From: Tuwongella immobilis
GTDB lineage: Bacteria; Planctomycetota; Planctomycetia; Gemmatales; Gemmataceae
Direction of reading: 5' to 3'
DNA length: 64,000 bases
Assembly: GCF_901538355.1 (NCBI RefSeq)
Contig: NZ_LR593887.1
Span: 1,216,920-1,280,919, forward strand
Made by a program: the position numbers and the translations under genes. Below are positions 18,001 through 26,326 of this stretch, in pieces (position 1 is the first letter of the stretch; each line of letters starts with the position of its first letter). The notes beneath the pieces were generated by a model that did no database searches, was not told the DNA's origin, and was given only the letters and a program-made list of their open reading frames with translations.

Positions 18001-19106
18001 AACCGATCGAGATGCGCTCCGGAGAATGTCTCCAGAATGTGAGCATAAAATCGATCGCGATATCGGGCAATTTTCGGGACTAATTTGGTGAGTGTGACAT
18101 TGGAGTCATAATTCGTTGGCCCACTCCCACTCACACCGGCCGCCATTAACAAAATCGCAACGAGGACAACGGCGGCTTCGTCAAATTTTTCGGAATATTG
18201 CGGATGAGTGGTTGCGGGTAGCCATTGTAACATGGCATCTAATGTATTTTGCCGCAACACAAACCGGCGATATCGTCCTTGTGAATCAATCGCGTGCGGG
18301 TCCCATTCTCCAAACAAATAGTTCGGCCGACGATTGGCTGGATGTTGATGATCGTATGCGCGGGGGTCTAACGCAATTTCTTCGAGTTGGTCGATCGGAA
18401 AACAGGCTTCTTGAAGCAAATCAGGTGGCGTTCGCTTGAGAATTTCCATCGCCCGTGTGATCAATTCGTCATAGCGACCCGCGCTGACCCCTGCTTTGGG
18501 GATCATCAATGGGATGGGGCGGACTTTCTCATGCGGGTAAAATTCGGTCTGTTGCCGCGTTTCTAACATCGCAATGGGGCGATGGCCCACGAAATCGTTG
18601 AGTCGTTGAATGGCACCCGTTACAATTCGCTTTGTCTCATCCCAGGGGCCACCTTGTGCCAGCACCGCTTCGCAGGCACGTGCCAAAAACAGGGGTGTCA
18701 ACAACACGGCATCCTGTTGATGCGCGAGCAAATCGCGGTGATGCTGTTGGTATTGGGGAATGAGAAGATTGAACGTAATCTGAATGACTGCTTTGACTTG
18801 CGTACTATCTCGAAAGGCGGCATTCCCGGCGGCTTCAAGTCGCAGACATTCGCTCAGCAGCCAACGCGGGATCGACTGCCAGGGAGCGGGATCGCCGCTT
18901 TCCAAAAATGCTCGATAAACATCGTTTATTTGTGCTTGCCAACGATGATCGGGGCGACCATCCGAGAAATTGAGGTAACCCAGCAAGCTGGAGACCGGAA
19001 TTCGAGCGAGTAACGATTCTAACAACGAGTCCATTCCGATCGGTCCCCAATCGTCAAGGTCGTCTCCCGAGAGCGGGTCGGGCAACGCCTCGCCTGCCAT
19101 TAGCAT
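15048..19106 (-). CDS. Large (1352-residue) protein of unknown function
   Basis: I do not recognise this gene. From the start at 19106, preceded by GGGGGGAA at good spacing, it encodes 1352 residues without signal peptide or transmembrane helix, so it should be cytoplasmic. The composition is mostly helical, with many Leu/Ala/Gln/Arg-rich stretches. A distinctive acidic, probably disordered break (NPDTDAEVDEDGDEDMF) lies near residue 720-740. A compact motif near residues 255-280 (DPRAYDHQHPANRRPNYLFG) looks conserved in style. The C-terminal 150 residues are rich in charged helices and end EADEDLES. It is divergent from glpK across only 60 bases. It could be a scaffold or helical-repeat protein; that is a guess. 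Confidence 0.75.
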   Translation of the reverse strand: MLMAGEALPDPLSGDDLDDWGPIGMDSLLESLLARIPVSSLLGYLNFSDGRPDHRWQAQINDVYRAFLESGDPAPWQSIPRWLLSECLRLEAAGNAAFRDSTQVKAVIQITFNLLIPQYQQHHRDLLAHQQDAVLLTPLFLARACEAVLAQGGPWDETKRIVTGAIQRLNDFVGHRPIAMLETRQQTEFYPHEKVRPIPLMIPKAGVSAGRYDELITRAMEILKRTPPDLLQEACFPIDQLEEIALDPRAYDHQHPANRRPNYLFGEWDPHAIDSQGRYRRFVLRQNTLDAMLQWLPATTHPQYSEKFDEAAVVLVAILLMAAGVSGSGPTNYDSNVTLTKLVPKIARYRDRFYAHILETFSGAHLDRLRQEAKQLRQPFAGVRAHLNQALAQQRAYQLQERVLSLLFAEMGYPAASRERAARIPTASVRILSEIYLRQTAARLALERDQARDVPAILAEIEQYLQRGIACGALPDPWNILGFQGLFPLFSSREDSVRDTRHEELITLIGRQFSLYAETIAALALRSGDDVQLRSTTTRAMEQLATWWDQFATPEVSDLPRVHGGERIEAALRVAQALADWQNRPAGTNDLQFWRRQRDGFRSTAAFAQVVEAMLQHQELPAAFALLMTWLSESDSLPLEEAETSFHILILQWFTRFTAQPATAFERQGLTIARIFELLEANADILWQVPEFQGSKPRRNNKSSPDNPDTDAEVDEDGDEDMFGAAYESMIYRDSTDDGNDSSLAGDGPISPTEFPLEEEAANLERRLEFIRTVAILWQRAASYLYQQPQPDGGYPFIADWWGTASRLQSKLVALIQDLHSVPVPEPLGGFEAVVEYDRRRAIQESVIDMALHTCVQMRQAERALGALQFRSQPDAPLADEANWTELALRLESAILRGDVPSVRRLLGQWRIAFSREPLLFVPLAAGGAPQPILRARTAQSFLRFLLERLPRLGLLRETFHLVKVARQMEQNETTQGRRVTEFDRLFRIALQSVVESLLASAVSWQHDDESEQSRQLTELLRRIADSFLTLWMAHSQTLRLSVLESVSENGDWERLKTFIKTYGRDLFTVQFLALANLRGILTRGVVAHLERMLDQIDQAPASRLLQDLEANRIGINEAARPLETVISALVEHYDEYRDYNATTAQSDYGDNLFQLLDFLRLKVRYERYAWRLRPMVLAHEILCRRGHDATADRWRDSIRDFTLRLSNELHEELAKLESQYGIKLRTIRDRIDERFVQPLLLDRLCALIAPAMKAVGDVAAEQDAFQRFEEQLRPFEAAVPGTGLETPHWLRQLEQTVRKVRESISKPSDELAAEQPFDLESLPIRKLTLEELNEQLTNWDSPLEADEDLES

Positions 19107-19166
19107 AGCGAGTTCCCCCCGCCAGGGGAAGATGGTACCCCGCGAACCAGTCCAGGAGCCATGTTC

Positions 19167-20693
19167 ATGATGCCATATGTGCTTGCGATCGATCAAGGGA
19201 CAACCAGTACCCGAGCGATTTTGTTTGATGCGCGGGGCGCGGTGGTGGCATCGGCGGCGCAGGAATTAACCCAGTATTTTCCGCAACCTGGCTGGGTGGA
19301 ACATGATGCGGAAGAAATCTGGGCGGCAACGGCGTCTGTGGTTGCTGGTACGCTGGCACGCGCGAACTGTTCGCCGCAACAAATCGCCAGCATCGGCGTG
19401 ACCAATCAGCGCGAAACGGTGGTGATTTGGGAGCGGGCCACGGGGCGTCCGGTGGGGCGGGCAATTGTGTGGCAGGATCGCCGCACCACCGAGTTTTGCC
19501 GCCGACATGCTGCGGATCAACCCTGGATTCGAGAACGGACTGGATTGGTTCTCGATCCGTATTTTTCGGCCACAAAGCTCCAGTGGCGATTGTCGCAAGA
19601 TCCAGCCCTACTACCACTTGCGGAACGCGGCGAGATTGTTGCCGGTACGATCGATAGTTATTTGATTGCTCGTCTCACCGGCAGTGTGTCCCACGTCACC
19701 GATTATACCAATGCCTCGCGGACGATGCTGCTCGATCTTCGCCGATTGGAATGGGATCCCGAATTGGCGGCGTTTTTCGGCGTTCCGCTGGCGATGCTGC
19801 CAAAATGTTTGCCAAGTGCGGCGGATTTTGGCGTTACGCATGGGCTGAGTTTTCTGCCCGATGGAATTACGATTTCCGGAGTCGCTGGCGATCAGCAGGC
19901 AGCGTTATTCGGTCAAGGGGCCTTCACGGCAGGCGAGGCGAAGTGTACCTACGGGACCGGTGCGTTCTTCCTGGTGCATACCGGAAGCCGCGCCATTGTG
20001 TCGCAAAATCAATTGATATCAACGGTTGCGGCAATGACGGATTCCACTCCCCAATATGCGCTGGAAGGGAGTGTGTTTGTCGCGGGATCAGCCGTCCAAT
20101 GGTTGCGAGACGGTTTGCGGATTATTTCCGAAGCATCGGCTACGGAAGAACTGGCGGCTCAATCCAATCCGCAAGAACCGGTCATTTTTGTGCCAGGATT
20201 CGTGGGACTTGGGGCACCATATTGGGTGCCGGAAGCTCGCGGGGCAATCTTCGGGCTGACTCGCGGGACTCAGCCCGCCGATTTGGCACGAGCAGCCTTG
20301 GAAGGGGTGGCATTTCAAGTCGCGGATCTCATTGATGCGGCAAGTCACGATTTAAATGCCACACCATTGGATTTGCGAGTGGATGGAGGAATGGCCAATA
20401 ATCGTTGGTTTCTCCAGGCGCAATCGGATTTGTTGGGATTGCCGGTTCGCCCCGCGTTGTGTGCCGAGTCTACAGCACTCGGTGCCGCGTTTTTGGCCGG
20501 ATTGCGTGTGGGCGTCTGGAAAAATCTCGACGAATTGCGGGCACAATTGGGCCAATCGCAGCAATTCTCACCCGCTATGTCTCCATCTGACCGACAACGC
20601 CGACTCCGAACGTGGCGTCGGGCGGTGCGTGCGGTCATGGTATTTGCGAAAGAGACGGAATCGGATTCATCGTTGATCGACGATGGGAATTGA
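19167..20693 (+). CDS. glpK: Glycerol kinase
   Basis: A 508-residue FGGY-family kinase converting glycerol and ATP to glycerol 3-phosphate in the cytoplasm. Diagnostic text includes the phosphate-binding DQGTTSTRAILFD at the N-terminus, GWVEHDAEEIWAA, TNQRETVVIWERATG, IVWQDRRTTEFC, the second-domain GVAGDQQAALFGQG, CTYGTGAFFLVHTG, and the adenosine motif RVDGGMANNRWFLQ. Length matches the family (about 500). AGGAG lies 8 bases before ATG 19167, so that start is preferred over 19161, where the spacing would be only 2 bases. No glycerol transporter or dehydrogenase gene is adjacent. Its last codons form one arm of a perfect inverted repeat. Confidence 0.96.
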   Translation: MMPYVLAIDQGTTSTRAILFDARGAVVASAAQELTQYFPQPGWVEHDAEEIWAATASVVAGTLARANCSPQQIASIGVTNQRETVVIWERATGRPVGRAIVWQDRRTTEFCRRHAADQPWIRERTGLVLDPYFSATKLQWRLSQDPALLPLAERGEIVAGTIDSYLIARLTGSVSHVTDYTNASRTMLLDLRRLEWDPELAAFFGVPLAMLPKCLPSAADFGVTHGLSFLPDGITISGVAGDQQAALFGQGAFTAGEAKCTYGTGAFFLVHTGSRAIVSQNQLISTVAAMTDSTPQYALEGSVFVAGSAVQWLRDGLRIISEASATEELAAQSNPQEPVIFVPGFVGLGAPYWVPEARGAIFGLTRGTQPADLARAALEGVAFQVADLIDAASHDLNATPLDLRVDGGMANNRWFLQAQSDLLGLPVRPALCAESTALGAAFLAGLRVGVWKNLDELRAQLGQSQQFSPAMSPSDRQRRLRTWRRAVRAVMVFAKETESDSSLIDDGN

Positions 20694-20715
20694 TCATCAA
20701 TCGTCGATCAACGAT
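20669..20715. terminator. Perfect 16-bp inverted repeat ending glpK
   Basis: Arms 20669-20684 (ATCGTTGATCGACGAT) and 20700-20715 are exact reverse complements around a 15-base loop that contains the glpK stop codon. The right arm ends 8 bases before the convergent PmoA-family gene. There is no T-run on either side, so it is either a bidirectional termination or transcript-end structure, or a protein-binding palindrome. Confidence 0.55.
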
Positions 20716-20723
20716 CGATGCGG

Positions 20724-21716
20724 TTATTTCCCGGAAAACTGGGTATACACTTCGTTCACTTTGGCGGCGTTCGTGTCGCCATCGTGAGCGTAGATTCCAT
20801 ATCGCACGGTCAGCGATTGACCTTTCGCCAATTTCACGAGATCCTTTTTGCCCTTCTGCCCCGGGAATCCCGATTTCTCACGACCAAACGGATTGGCTGC
20901 CATAAGGCCATAGCCGCGAGCGTGCCAATACGCGGGATGGGGATTCTTCGGGTGATCCAAAACGGCGATGCCTGCAGTCTGATTATTGACCTTGCCAACG
21001 TAATCGCACCACGATGCCGATTTGCCCCAAATCGAAGCCTCACCAGTATTTCCGAGCGAATTGGTGAATTGGCCCCCGCCCGGTTTCACGGCAATTGCAT
21101 CCGAAACGCGGACGCCGAACGCGCCTTCTTTGGTATCGCCGAACGTGATATTCGTGACATCGGCTGTTAAGGTCGATTCCATGATTAACAAGGAACCCTG
21201 ATCCAATGCTTGAAAGTGAATGGTGCGGAGTTCGCTCATAATCGGTGTGCCATCGGCCGTTTTCCAGACGTTTTTCGTGACAACGGTACCGTGGTTATCC
21301 TTGACAGTGGGACTTTGAATTTCCACGCAGACAATCTTGCCATGTCCTGGTGTTTCCGACCAAAAGTCGATCCCTTCAACATGAGGGATTTTCTTGCCGG
21401 ATGAAATTCCTTCAGCAATCACATCCCCATGGCAGAACCATGCCGATTTTTGATGCACATGGTCGGTCGTTTCACCTTTCATCCCTTTTTCCATGGGCCA
21501 AGCGCGTGTCACCGGGACACCCTTGGGCGTGAGAATCGGCCAAAAATAGGGTTTGGCAACTTGCGGCCCCGCGTGATAGGTCGTGACTAATTTTCCATCA
21601 GCCTTGAAGGAAAGTTGATGATTCTGGAATGTAATTTCAACTTTGTGTGGTTCCGCATGACTCAACAGCGGAGTTGTAAGCCACATCACACAGGATATCC
21701 AACAGATTGTCCGCAT
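20724..21716 (-). CDS. PmoA-family (DUF6807) secreted protein
   Basis: A 330-residue protein with a signal peptide (MRTICWISCVMWLTTPLLSHAEP). It matches the planctomycete PmoA-family/DUF6807 group: PYFWPILTPKGVPVTRAWP, DHVHQKSAWFCHGDV, EGIDFWSETPGHGKIV, and YWHARGYGLMAANPFGREKS near the end are typical. The name methane oxygenase PmoA attached to this family is historical; nothing here shows oxygenase activity. Conserved His/Asp residues in the DHVHQKS segment suggest a binding or catalytic site. ATG 21716 has AAGGA seven bases upstream and places the signal at the N-terminus. It converges on glpK through the inverted repeat. Confidence 0.85.
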   Translation of the reverse strand: MRTICWISCVMWLTTPLLSHAEPHKVEITFQNHQLSFKADGKLVTTYHAGPQVAKPYFWPILTPKGVPVTRAWPMEKGMKGETTDHVHQKSAWFCHGDVIAEGISSGKKIPHVEGIDFWSETPGHGKIVCVEIQSPTVKDNHGTVVTKNVWKTADGTPIMSELRTIHFQALDQGSLLIMESTLTADVTNITFGDTKEGAFGVRVSDAIAVKPGGGQFTNSLGNTGEASIWGKSASWCDYVGKVNNQTAGIAVLDHPKNPHPAYWHARGYGLMAANPFGREKSGFPGQKGKKDLVKLAKGQSLTVRYGIYAHDGDTNAAKVNEVYTQFSGK

Positions 21717-21761
21717 CCGATTCGTCCTTTTCGTTAGAGTGGAAATCATGGCTGGACTCAC

Positions 21762-21790
21762 ACTATCAGCGATGCGATTGGCTCTGTCAA
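21762..21790 (-). promoter_or_regulatory. Sigma-70-type promoter for the PmoA-family gene
   Basis: On the minus strand a perfect TTGACA (21790-21785) is followed after 17 bases by GATAGT (21767-21762), about 45 bases before the start codon at 21716. Confidence 0.55.
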
Positions 21791-21797
21791 GTATCGA

Positions 21798-21812
21798 GAT
21801 CGGATCCCGATC
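21798..21812 (-). terminator. Short GC hairpin after the MfnF-like gene
   Basis: GATCGG and CCGATC pair perfectly around a 3-base loop, just downstream of the MfnF-like stop codon and just upstream of the next promoter. The T-run is missing. It may separate the two minus-strand genes. Confidence 0.3.
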
Positions 21813-21834
21813 CATCGCTGGTGATTGGGAGCGA

Positions 21835-22854
21835 TTATTCCCATTGCTCTTGGGCTAAGATCGCCAGCGCGGCCGCCGGTGCAACCAAAGAGCGTGCTTC
21901 GCCCCAATGATCGCTCAATCGGAGCAGTGTTGTCGGAGTGGCGGGCGAGAAGGGTTGTTGGGCGTGATAGTCGATCCACGCGGCTTGTGCGAGAAATTCA
22001 CCCGCTCCCGACAGAATCACCGACTCGGGAGCGACGCCATACCGGGCAACGATGGTATGCAACGCCGCGACAATCATGGCACGCTGCTGGCTGTAGGTGT
22101 CGAGTGCAAGTTGTTGTATTTGTTCGGGTTGGGTCAATTCGCCATCGCCCCCGAGCATCCGGGCCAAGCGAATTGCAGCGAATGCGCGAGTCGCCGGGCG
22201 ACCATCGGCTGTGTCCGTATCATCGGGATCATCGGGAAGTTCGCCTAACCATTGATAGACATCCTGAGTGGTGGCGAACCGTTCGGCCATGACGCGCGCC
22301 CCCATCAGAGCCGCGACCGGAGTTCGGCGGACTCCCGTATAGACTAACTCCTGGCTGAGCATTCGATCCATGTCGGTTCGCCCAACCGCATTCGGGACAC
22401 CGTTCAGCAGCGGAATCAGATCCGTGGTTGTGCTCCCAATATCCAACAATAAGCCGAACCCGTGAGGGATCAGGCGACCGACGTAAGTTGCGAGAGCGTG
22501 CCAATTTGAGGCGGCCGCTTCCAAAAATCGTGTGCGTGCCTCGACTGTACTGACCAGTTCACCCGAGGTTAACCAGATCCCAGTCGGCCGACCTTCAACC
22601 GCCCACTCGACTGCATCGATAATCGAGTTGACGCCTTCTCGCTTGCTTAGATAGCAGTCGCATAGTTCGCCGGTCATGGTGACCGCAACCGCATCGAAGC
22701 CCGTACTTGCGAATTGCTGAAGCCAATCTCGCAACACGGCCGCCAATTCGTCGGGTTTCTGCCACAATGGGAAGGGGAGTTGGCCCGCGAACCCGTCCAC
22801 GGTTGCCGCCTTGAGATTGGCCCCGCCAATATCCAACGCCAGTACCAAACTCAT
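21835..22854 (-). CDS. MfnF-like protein of the H4MPT-linked C1 pathway
   Basis: A 339-residue ASKHA/hydantoinase-like protein matching the one-carbon pathway family that includes MfnF, which joins a furan phosphate to a glutamylated tyramine during methanofuran synthesis. The N-terminal LALDIGGANLKAATVDG is the first phosphate loop, the central LLLDIGSTTTDLIPLLNG the second, and SVILSGAGEFLAQAAW resembles the late adenosine segment. TVTMTGELCDCYLSKREGV-like text (VTMTGELCDCYLSKREG) is typical of the family. Planctomycetes are known to carry tetrahydromethanopterin-linked C1 genes, usually scattered, and no other member of that pathway is in this window. Activity on the bacterial cofactor is inferred. 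Confidence 0.85.
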   Translation of the reverse strand: MSLVLALDIGGANLKAATVDGFAGQLPFPLWQKPDELAAVLRDWLQQFASTGFDAVAVTMTGELCDCYLSKREGVNSIIDAVEWAVEGRPTGIWLTSGELVSTVEARTRFLEAAASNWHALATYVGRLIPHGFGLLLDIGSTTTDLIPLLNGVPNAVGRTDMDRMLSQELVYTGVRRTPVAALMGARVMAERFATTQDVYQWLGELPDDPDDTDTADGRPATRAFAAIRLARMLGGDGELTQPEQIQQLALDTYSQQRAMIVAALHTIVARYGVAPESVILSGAGEFLAQAAWIDYHAQQPFSPATPTTLLRLSDHWGEARSLVAPAAALAILAQEQWE

Positions 22855-23108
22855 GCATTCTCACTTTCGGGGTAGTCAAGACAGGCAAAGGCTGCGGGGT
22901 TTTTCGGGCATTTGTCTTGCTTGAAGCAATCGCTTCCCTTCATACTAGAGAAAGCGTTATCCACGCGAACGCCCGAAACGATGCAACTCTCTACTCCGAT
23001 TTTCTTTCGGGGCATCGGATCGGGGCGAGTATCTGGTCGAACCCCTCGCACCCGAGTGTCGGGTTGCTCCGATTCCGTGAACCATGGATCACGATGGAGA
23101 TTGTCGTC
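22855..23108. other. Divergent intergenic region before the pilus-type locus
   Basis: This 254-base region separates the MfnF-like gene (minus) from the first GspE/PilB gene (plus). I found a small GAAGC/GCTTC hairpin near 22924-22937 but no convincing promoter hexamers. The reading frame of the ATPase is open across much of it, without a good earlier start. Confidence 0.45.
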
Positions 23109-24824
23109 ATGGCCAAAGGACGCGGTGATTTCACCGATCTGTTAATTCGCAACAAAGTGCTCGGGGCCGAGCAGTTGGAAGAAGCTCGTGCCTATGCCAA
23201 CTCGACCGGGTTGAAACTTCAAGAAGCGATTGTGAAATCGGGCTACGCTTCTGTCAAGGAAGTGATGTCCGCCGTCGCCGAATTTAATAATCTTCAGTTC
23301 GTTGACATGAATGAGGTGGAAATCCCCAAGTCGGTCATCGAATTGGTGCCCGAATCGGTCGCGCGCGAAAACGTGGTCATCCCGCTCGCTTTGGAAGGGA
23401 ACGTTCTCAAGATTATTACGAGCGATCCTTCGAATTACGAAGCGATGCAAAAGCTGCAGTTCATTCTGAACAAAGACGTGCAGCCCGTGCTGGCCGATCA
23501 TGAGCAAATCCGCGAAGCGATCAACCGACAATATGGTCAGAATGAGACCGAGTCGGTTGACTCGATGCTGAGCGAGTTCACCGATACGGCCATTGACAAT
23601 ACCAACCTCGAATCTGCAGTCGCACATTCGGCAGTCGATGAAAGCGATGCGCCGGTCGTGAAGCTCTGCAACCTGATCATTCAGGAAGCCGTTTCCGCCC
23701 GAGCTTCCGATATTCATATCGAACCGTTTGATGATCGTGTTCGCGTGCGATATCGGATCGATGGCGTGTTGACCGAGCGCGATGCCTGCCCCCGTCGTCT
23801 GTTGCTGCCGATGCTGTCTCGCTTCAAGATTATGTCGAATATCGATATTTCTGAAAAGCGACGTCCGCAAGACGGTCGGATCAAGATGTCGATCAGCGGT
23901 AGACACTATGATTTGCGTGTGAGCATGTTGCCGACCGTCCATGGCCAATCGGCGGTCATGCGGATTCTGGACCGCAGCAACATTCAAGTCGGCATCAAAG
24001 ACTTGGGCTTCTATGAGGAAGATTATCAGAAGTTCCAACAAGTCATCAAGCGACCGAACGGGATTTTCCTGGTGACTGGTCCGACCGGCTCGGGGAAGAC
24101 CACCACGCTTTACGCGGCGATGAACGAACTGAATCGCCCGGATCGCAAGATCATCACGGCCGAGGATCCGGTGGAATACTACCTACCTGGAATCAACCAG
24201 GTGGAAGTCAAGCACCAGATCGGTCTGAACTTTGCACGAATTATCCGCGCGATGCTCCGCCAAGCTCCCAACATCATCCTGGTGGGAGAAATTCGCGATA
24301 AAGAAACTGCAGAAATTGCTGTGCAAGCCTCCTTGACGGGACACTTGGTATTCAGCACACTGCACACGAACGATGCGCCCTCTGCTGTGACACGCTTGGC
24401 CGATATCGGTGTTGCTCCGTTTTTGATCGCATCCTCCGTGATTGCGATCATGGGGCAACGATTAGTGCGTGTGAATTGCTCAAAATGTAAACAGCCGTAT
24501 ACTCCGCCTGCACATGAACTGCGCGCCGCTGGCATCACCCCCGAGATGGCTGCCAAAGCCAACTTCATGCGGGGCGTCGGCTGCAGTCACTGCCGGGGCA
24601 ACGGATTCCGCGGTCGATTGGCCATTTTCGAGATGCTCAAGATGAATTCTCGAATCCGAGAAATGACCTTCGCTCAAGAACCCGCGCAAACCCTGCGAAA
24701 GGAAGCCCGCAAAACTGGGATGCGCACACTGCTGGAAGATGGGATTTCCAAAGCACTTAAGGGCTTGACCACGGTGGATGAAGTGCTCGACACCTGCCAT
24801 GCAGAAACCGAAGTGGGCGCGTAA
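23109..24824 (+). CDS. GspE/PilB-type assembly ATPase
   Basis: A 571-residue secretion/pilus ATPase. An N-terminal GspE-N (MshEN-like) domain occupies residues about 5-150. The catalytic core follows: SARASDIHIEP, Walker A GPTGSGKTTTLYAA (Walker lysine near 330), the Asp box, the Walker B segment ILVGEIRDKETAEIA, and His box GHLVFSTLHTNDAPSAVTRL. A tetracysteine zinc motif (CSKC near 457 and CSHC near 490) is typical of extension-type GspE/PilB enzymes. It powers assembly of a pilus or pseudopilus at the inner membrane. ATG 23109 has GGAG nine bases upstream. It is followed after 313 bases by pilT. Confidence 0.95.
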   Translation: MAKGRGDFTDLLIRNKVLGAEQLEEARAYANSTGLKLQEAIVKSGYASVKEVMSAVAEFNNLQFVDMNEVEIPKSVIELVPESVARENVVIPLALEGNVLKIITSDPSNYEAMQKLQFILNKDVQPVLADHEQIREAINRQYGQNETESVDSMLSEFTDTAIDNTNLESAVAHSAVDESDAPVVKLCNLIIQEAVSARASDIHIEPFDDRVRVRYRIDGVLTERDACPRRLLLPMLSRFKIMSNIDISEKRRPQDGRIKMSISGRHYDLRVSMLPTVHGQSAVMRILDRSNIQVGIKDLGFYEEDYQKFQQVIKRPNGIFLVTGPTGSGKTTTLYAAMNELNRPDRKIITAEDPVEYYLPGINQVEVKHQIGLNFARIIRAMLRQAPNIILVGEIRDKETAEIAVQASLTGHLVFSTLHTNDAPSAVTRLADIGVAPFLIASSVIAIMGQRLVRVNCSKCKQPYTPPAHELRAAGITPEMAAKANFMRGVGCSHCRGNGFRGRLAIFEMLKMNSRIREMTFAQEPAQTLRKEARKTGMRTLLEDGISKALKGLTTVDEVLDTCHAETEVGA

Positions 24825-25137
24825 CCGAATGATCTGATGGCTAGTTGTGTGTGTGTGGATTGTCCCTGGCTGAGTTCGGAGCCGGATTCCGTTGGGGATC
24901 GTGTTGGCTTGTGAATAGAATCTTGCGAGTTTTTGGGGGATCCATCGGCATCACCTCAAAAAATGACAGCGATGATCGGTTTTCGGTTGCGATCATCAGA
25001 CGAATCCGAAAATGATTGTCATGCGGAGTTGGAACCTTTTTGGGCAGATTGCAACCACGCCGTACCATAAACGTGTCAAGGAGCTTGGCACAATTCCGGG
25101 ATGTCGTGGGACATGATAGCCGTACGAGGAAGATACC
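24825..25137. other. Intergenic region between the two ATPase genes
   Basis: The 313 bases hold a short TG-repeat (24846-24856) and a perfect 8-bp hairpin (24971-24997). A weak promoter-like pair for pilT also lies here (TTGGGC at 25040, TACCAT at 25063, 17-base spacer). No gene recognised. Confidence 0.5.
24971..24997. terminator. Perfect 8-bp hairpin between pilB-like gene and pilT
   Basis: GATGATCG and CGATCATC flank an 11-base loop. It lies 147 bases beyond the stop codon of the upstream gene and has no T-run, so termination is only one possibility. Confidence 0.3.
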
Positions 25138-26274
25138 GTGGCTTCTGTTCAGATGGAAAAGTTGCTCGCGACCATCATTCAGCTCAAAGCGAGTGACTTG
25201 CATATCACTGTGGGACAGCCCCCCGTGGTGCGGCATCACGGTCGGATGAAGCGGCTGGAAACCAAATCGTTGGATAACGACGATACCACCGCGCTGATGA
25301 AATCGATCACCCCCGACCGATGCCAACAAGAACTGTCGGAAAAAGGGGGGAGTGACTTTGCGATCGAATATATTAACGGGTTTCGCTTCCGGGTCGCCGT
25401 GTTTAAACAACGCGGTAGTATCGGGATGGTTTTGCGACGGATTCCCAGCCAGTTCCTCACCTTCGAGCAACTCCATATGCCCGAGGCGATCCGATCGTTG
25501 ATCGTTCGCCCACGCGGTTTGTTGCTCGTGACTGGTCCGACCGGCTCAGGGAAAACCACCAGCTTGTCGAGCATGATTAACTTCTTAAATGATAATTATG
25601 ATCGACATATCATTACCCTGGAAGACCCGATTGAGTATTATCACAAACATAAAAAATGCACGGTGAATCAACGCGAAATCGGCGTTGATGTGCCGGACTT
25701 CAAGGAAGGGATTCGTCGCGCGTTGCGGATGGACCCCGACATCATTCTCGTCGGTGAAATGCGTGACTTGGCCACGATTCACGCGGCTATCGAAGCGGCG
25801 GAAACCGGTCACATTGTGTTCGGAACCCTGCACACTTCAGGTGCGGCCAGCACAGTGAACCGAATCATCGACGTGTTCCCCAAGGATCAACAAGACCAGG
25901 TGCGAACGCAGCTGTCGACGGCTCTCATCGGAGTGCTTTCTCAGGCGCTATTGCCGAAGAAGCCAGAAGGTGTGATCGCCGCCTATGAAATGATGGTCGT
26001 GACGCCTGCGATTCAGAACCTGATTCGTGAAAATAAAACATTCCGAATCAACTCCGCCATTCAAACCGGGCGGAAACACGGGATGTTTTTGTTAGACGAT
26101 TCGTTATTCCGGCTCTGGAAAGAAGGGCTATGCGATAAGGAAGAAGTGCTGCAAAAAGCGGCGAATCCTGCAGAATTGTCCGTGAAAATTGGTGCTGCTG
26201 AGAAGGGCATCCTCGATCCGGATGAAATGGACGATGATGATGACGACGATGATTACGATGATGATGATGATTGA
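25138..26274 (+). CDS. pilT: PilT-type retraction ATPase with acidic tail
   Basis: A 378-residue PilT-like ATPase, which depolymerises type IV pili. Motifs are LKASDLHITVGQPPVVR at the N-terminus, Walker A GPTGSGKTTS at 133-142, LEDPIEYYH, the Walker B segment ILVGEMRDLATIHAA, ETGHIVFGTLHTSGAA and the PilT signature AIQNLIRE (canonical AIRNLIRE). The last 14 residues are almost pure Asp, which is not normal for PilT. The start is GTG at 25138 with GAGGAA six bases upstream. A hairpin follows before the next gene. Confidence 0.95.
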   Translation: MASVQMEKLLATIIQLKASDLHITVGQPPVVRHHGRMKRLETKSLDNDDTTALMKSITPDRCQQELSEKGGSDFAIEYINGFRFRVAVFKQRGSIGMVLRRIPSQFLTFEQLHMPEAIRSLIVRPRGLLLVTGPTGSGKTTSLSSMINFLNDNYDRHIITLEDPIEYYHKHKKCTVNQREIGVDVPDFKEGIRRALRMDPDIILVGEMRDLATIHAAIEAAETGHIVFGTLHTSGAASTVNRIIDVFPKDQQDQVRTQLSTALIGVLSQALLPKKPEGVIAAYEMMVVTPAIQNLIRENKTFRINSAIQTGRKHGMFLLDDSLFRLWKEGLCDKEEVLQKAANPAELSVKIGAAEKGILDPDEMDDDDDDDDYDDDDD

Positions 26275-26326
26275 TCGTTAATTCCGAGAGTCGCAACTGA
26301 CTCTTGCCTAACGATTGTTTTCATGG

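Noticed and set aside
25086-25101. TGGCAC resembling the -24 half of a sigma-54 promoter before pilT
   Set aside because: The -12 half (TTGC) is absent at the required distance; the bases there read CCGGGA.
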